DNA of 7,873 bases from Ruminococcaceae bacterium UBA5904 (GTDB lineage Bacteria > Bacillota > Clostridia > Oscillospirales > Acutalibacteraceae), in the NCBI GenBank assembly GCA_002431305.1, contig DJEG01000083.1, positions 1 to 7,873 of the forward strand. The letters run 5' to 3'. Numbering within the stretch: the stretch's first letter is position 1; each line of letters opens with the position of its first letter. Both the position numbers and the translations under genes were made by a program. The notes beneath the pieces are model-generated. The model had not been told where the DNA came from. It searched no databases and was given only the letters and a program-made list of their open reading frames with translations. This document shows, in pieces, positions 7,129-7,873 of the stretch.

Positions 7129-7632
7129 ATGGCTTTTGAAAAAACAGACGTAAGAAGTATTGATTTTAATCCCGTAACGATGTTTGCGGACAATTGGGCT
7201 TTACTCAGCGGTAAGGTCGGGGATAAATATAATTCGATGACCGTTTCCTGGGGCGCTCTGGGCGAGCTTTGGGGAAAGGACGTTTTAATCTGCTTTGTCC
7301 GTCCGCAGAGATATACGTATGAGTTCACAGAGAACGGCGAATACTTTTCATTGAGCTTTTTTAAATCCGACCGAAAAAAAGAATTGGGCGTTTTCGGTCA
7401 TAAGAGCGGAAGAGATACAGATAAGTATAAGGAAACGGGCTTTACTCCCGTAGTTGACGGCGAGTTCGAATACTGCGGGGAAGCGGATTTCGTTTTCCTT
7501 TGCAGAAAGATTGCATTTCAGGACATGAACCCCGACGGATTTATAGACAAGAGCATTGAAAATAACTATGCTAATAAAGATTATCACAGAACGTATGTCG
7601 GTGAGATTCTTTCCGTGCTTAAAAAGGTTTAA
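7129..7632 (+). CDS. Flavin reductase-family protein (FMN-binding split barrel)
   Basis: The 167-residue product matches the pattern of the flavin reductase-like/DIM6-NTAB family. These are small cytoplasmic proteins that bind FMN in a split beta-barrel and often transfer electrons from NAD(P)H to flavin or to partner enzymes. Family-like features are NSMTVSWGALGELWGKD (35-51), VRPQRYT (57-63), the strand ENGEYFSLSFF, and the central GVFGHKSGRDTDKYKETGF segment, in which family members often have a similar G-x-x-S/T-G-R-D-x-D-K run. Length is normal for short members. There is no NAD(P)H-binding domain and no cysteine cluster, so the true substrate is open. The start is fixed by GAGGGTG at 7117-7123; the longer frame from 7006 would translate through the P3 hairpin, the repeats and the promoter. 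The gene appears to be alone, with its own promoter and no clear terminator before the 5S promoter. Confidence 0.88.
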   Translation: MAFEKTDVRSIDFNPVTMFADNWALLSGKVGDKYNSMTVSWGALGELWGKDVLICFVRPQRYTYEFTENGEYFSLSFFKSDRKKELGVFGHKSGRDTDKYKETGFTPVVDGEFEYCGEADFVFLCRKIAFQDMNPDGFIDKSIENNYANKDYHRTYVGEILSVLKKV

Positions 7633-7657
7633 TCCTTTGCATTGTAATGCCCTGAAA

Positions 7658-7713
7658 ACTTTTTTAAAAAAATTTAAAAAAAGTGTTGACAAATCGATTT
7701 TTTGTGATATAAT
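7658..7713 (+). promoter_or_regulatory. Strong rRNA-type promoter with UP-like tract
   Basis: A perfect -35 box TTGACA (7686-7691) and a perfect -10 box TATAAT (7708-7713) are 16 bases apart. Immediately upstream, 7658-7684 is almost only A and T in phased runs and forms a near-perfect inverted repeat, as expected for an UP element that contacts the RNA polymerase alpha C-terminal domain. The predicted start is near 7719-7721, about 36 bases before the 5S gene. Confidence 0.88.
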
Positions 7714-7722
7714 AAGTCATGT

Positions 7723-7743
7723 TCTCAGGGAAACACCTTGAGA
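7723..7743 (+). promoter_or_regulatory. Leader hairpin before 5S rRNA
   Basis: Bases 7723-7730 pair with 7736-7743 (8 bp, one G-U wobble) around the loop AAACA. It lies at the start of the predicted 5S precursor transcript, 12 bases before the mature 5' end, and may affect processing or early elongation. No T-run follows it, so it is not an obvious attenuator. Confidence 0.45.
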
Positions 7744-7755
7744 TGAAAAGAATAA

Positions 7756-7871
<116 letters not shown>

Positions 7872-7873
7872 AC

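Noticed and set aside
7623..7638. Small hairpin AAAGG/CCTTT at the flavin reductase stop as a terminator
   Set aside because: The stem is only 5 bp, overlaps the stop codon and is not followed by a T-run; too weak to call.
7556..7741. 61-residue + strand open frame running from the flavin reductase end into the 5S leader
   Set aside because: It overlaps the 3' end of flavin reductase in another frame and covers the A/T-rich tract and 5S promoter. There is no supporting domain or binding site.

Overview
The window looks like a chromosomal segment from a low-to-mid GC member of the Firmicutes (Clostridia). This is inferred from the Mfd type, a surface protein with a dockerin-like calcium-binding domain of the kind common in gut Clostridia, consensus sigma-A promoters (TTGACA/TATAAT with 16-17 bp spacers), G-rich Shine-Dalgarno sites and a Firmicute-type 5S rRNA. 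All supported genes lie on the + strand. The long minus-strand open frames are shadows of these genes.

Layout. Bases 1-87 are a leader holding a 12-bp hairpin and the mfd ribosome binding site. Bases 88-3558 encode full-length Mfd, the transcription-repair coupling factor. A consensus promoter (3578-3606) follows directly and drives a secreted protein with an internal dockerin-like domain (3659-5182), which ends at a strong intrinsic terminator (5211-5244). Next is a GPH/MelB-type sugar-cation symporter (5292-6875), closed by a two-part terminator hairpin (6901-6963). The 253-bp gap after it is the most structured non-coding stretch. It holds that terminator, a possible three-way-junction RNA or second terminator (6982-7052), 15-bp direct repeats (7056-7085) and a good promoter (7082-7110). 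It leads into a small flavin reductase-family protein (7129-7632). The window closes with a 5S rRNA gene (about 7756-7871) that has its own strong promoter, an A/T-rich UP-like tract and a leader hairpin, with no 23S upstream.

How the genes relate. They do not form one pathway. At least three transcription units with their own promoters are visible (secreted protein, flavin reductase, 5S). The transporter lies between two terminators without a promoter I can recognise. No defence system, mobile element, CRISPR array or tRNA is visible. Nothing here amounts to a clear new multi-gene system. The points most worth a second look are the structured gap at 6901-7085, the promoter-led 5S gene and the uncharacterised dockerin-like surface protein.
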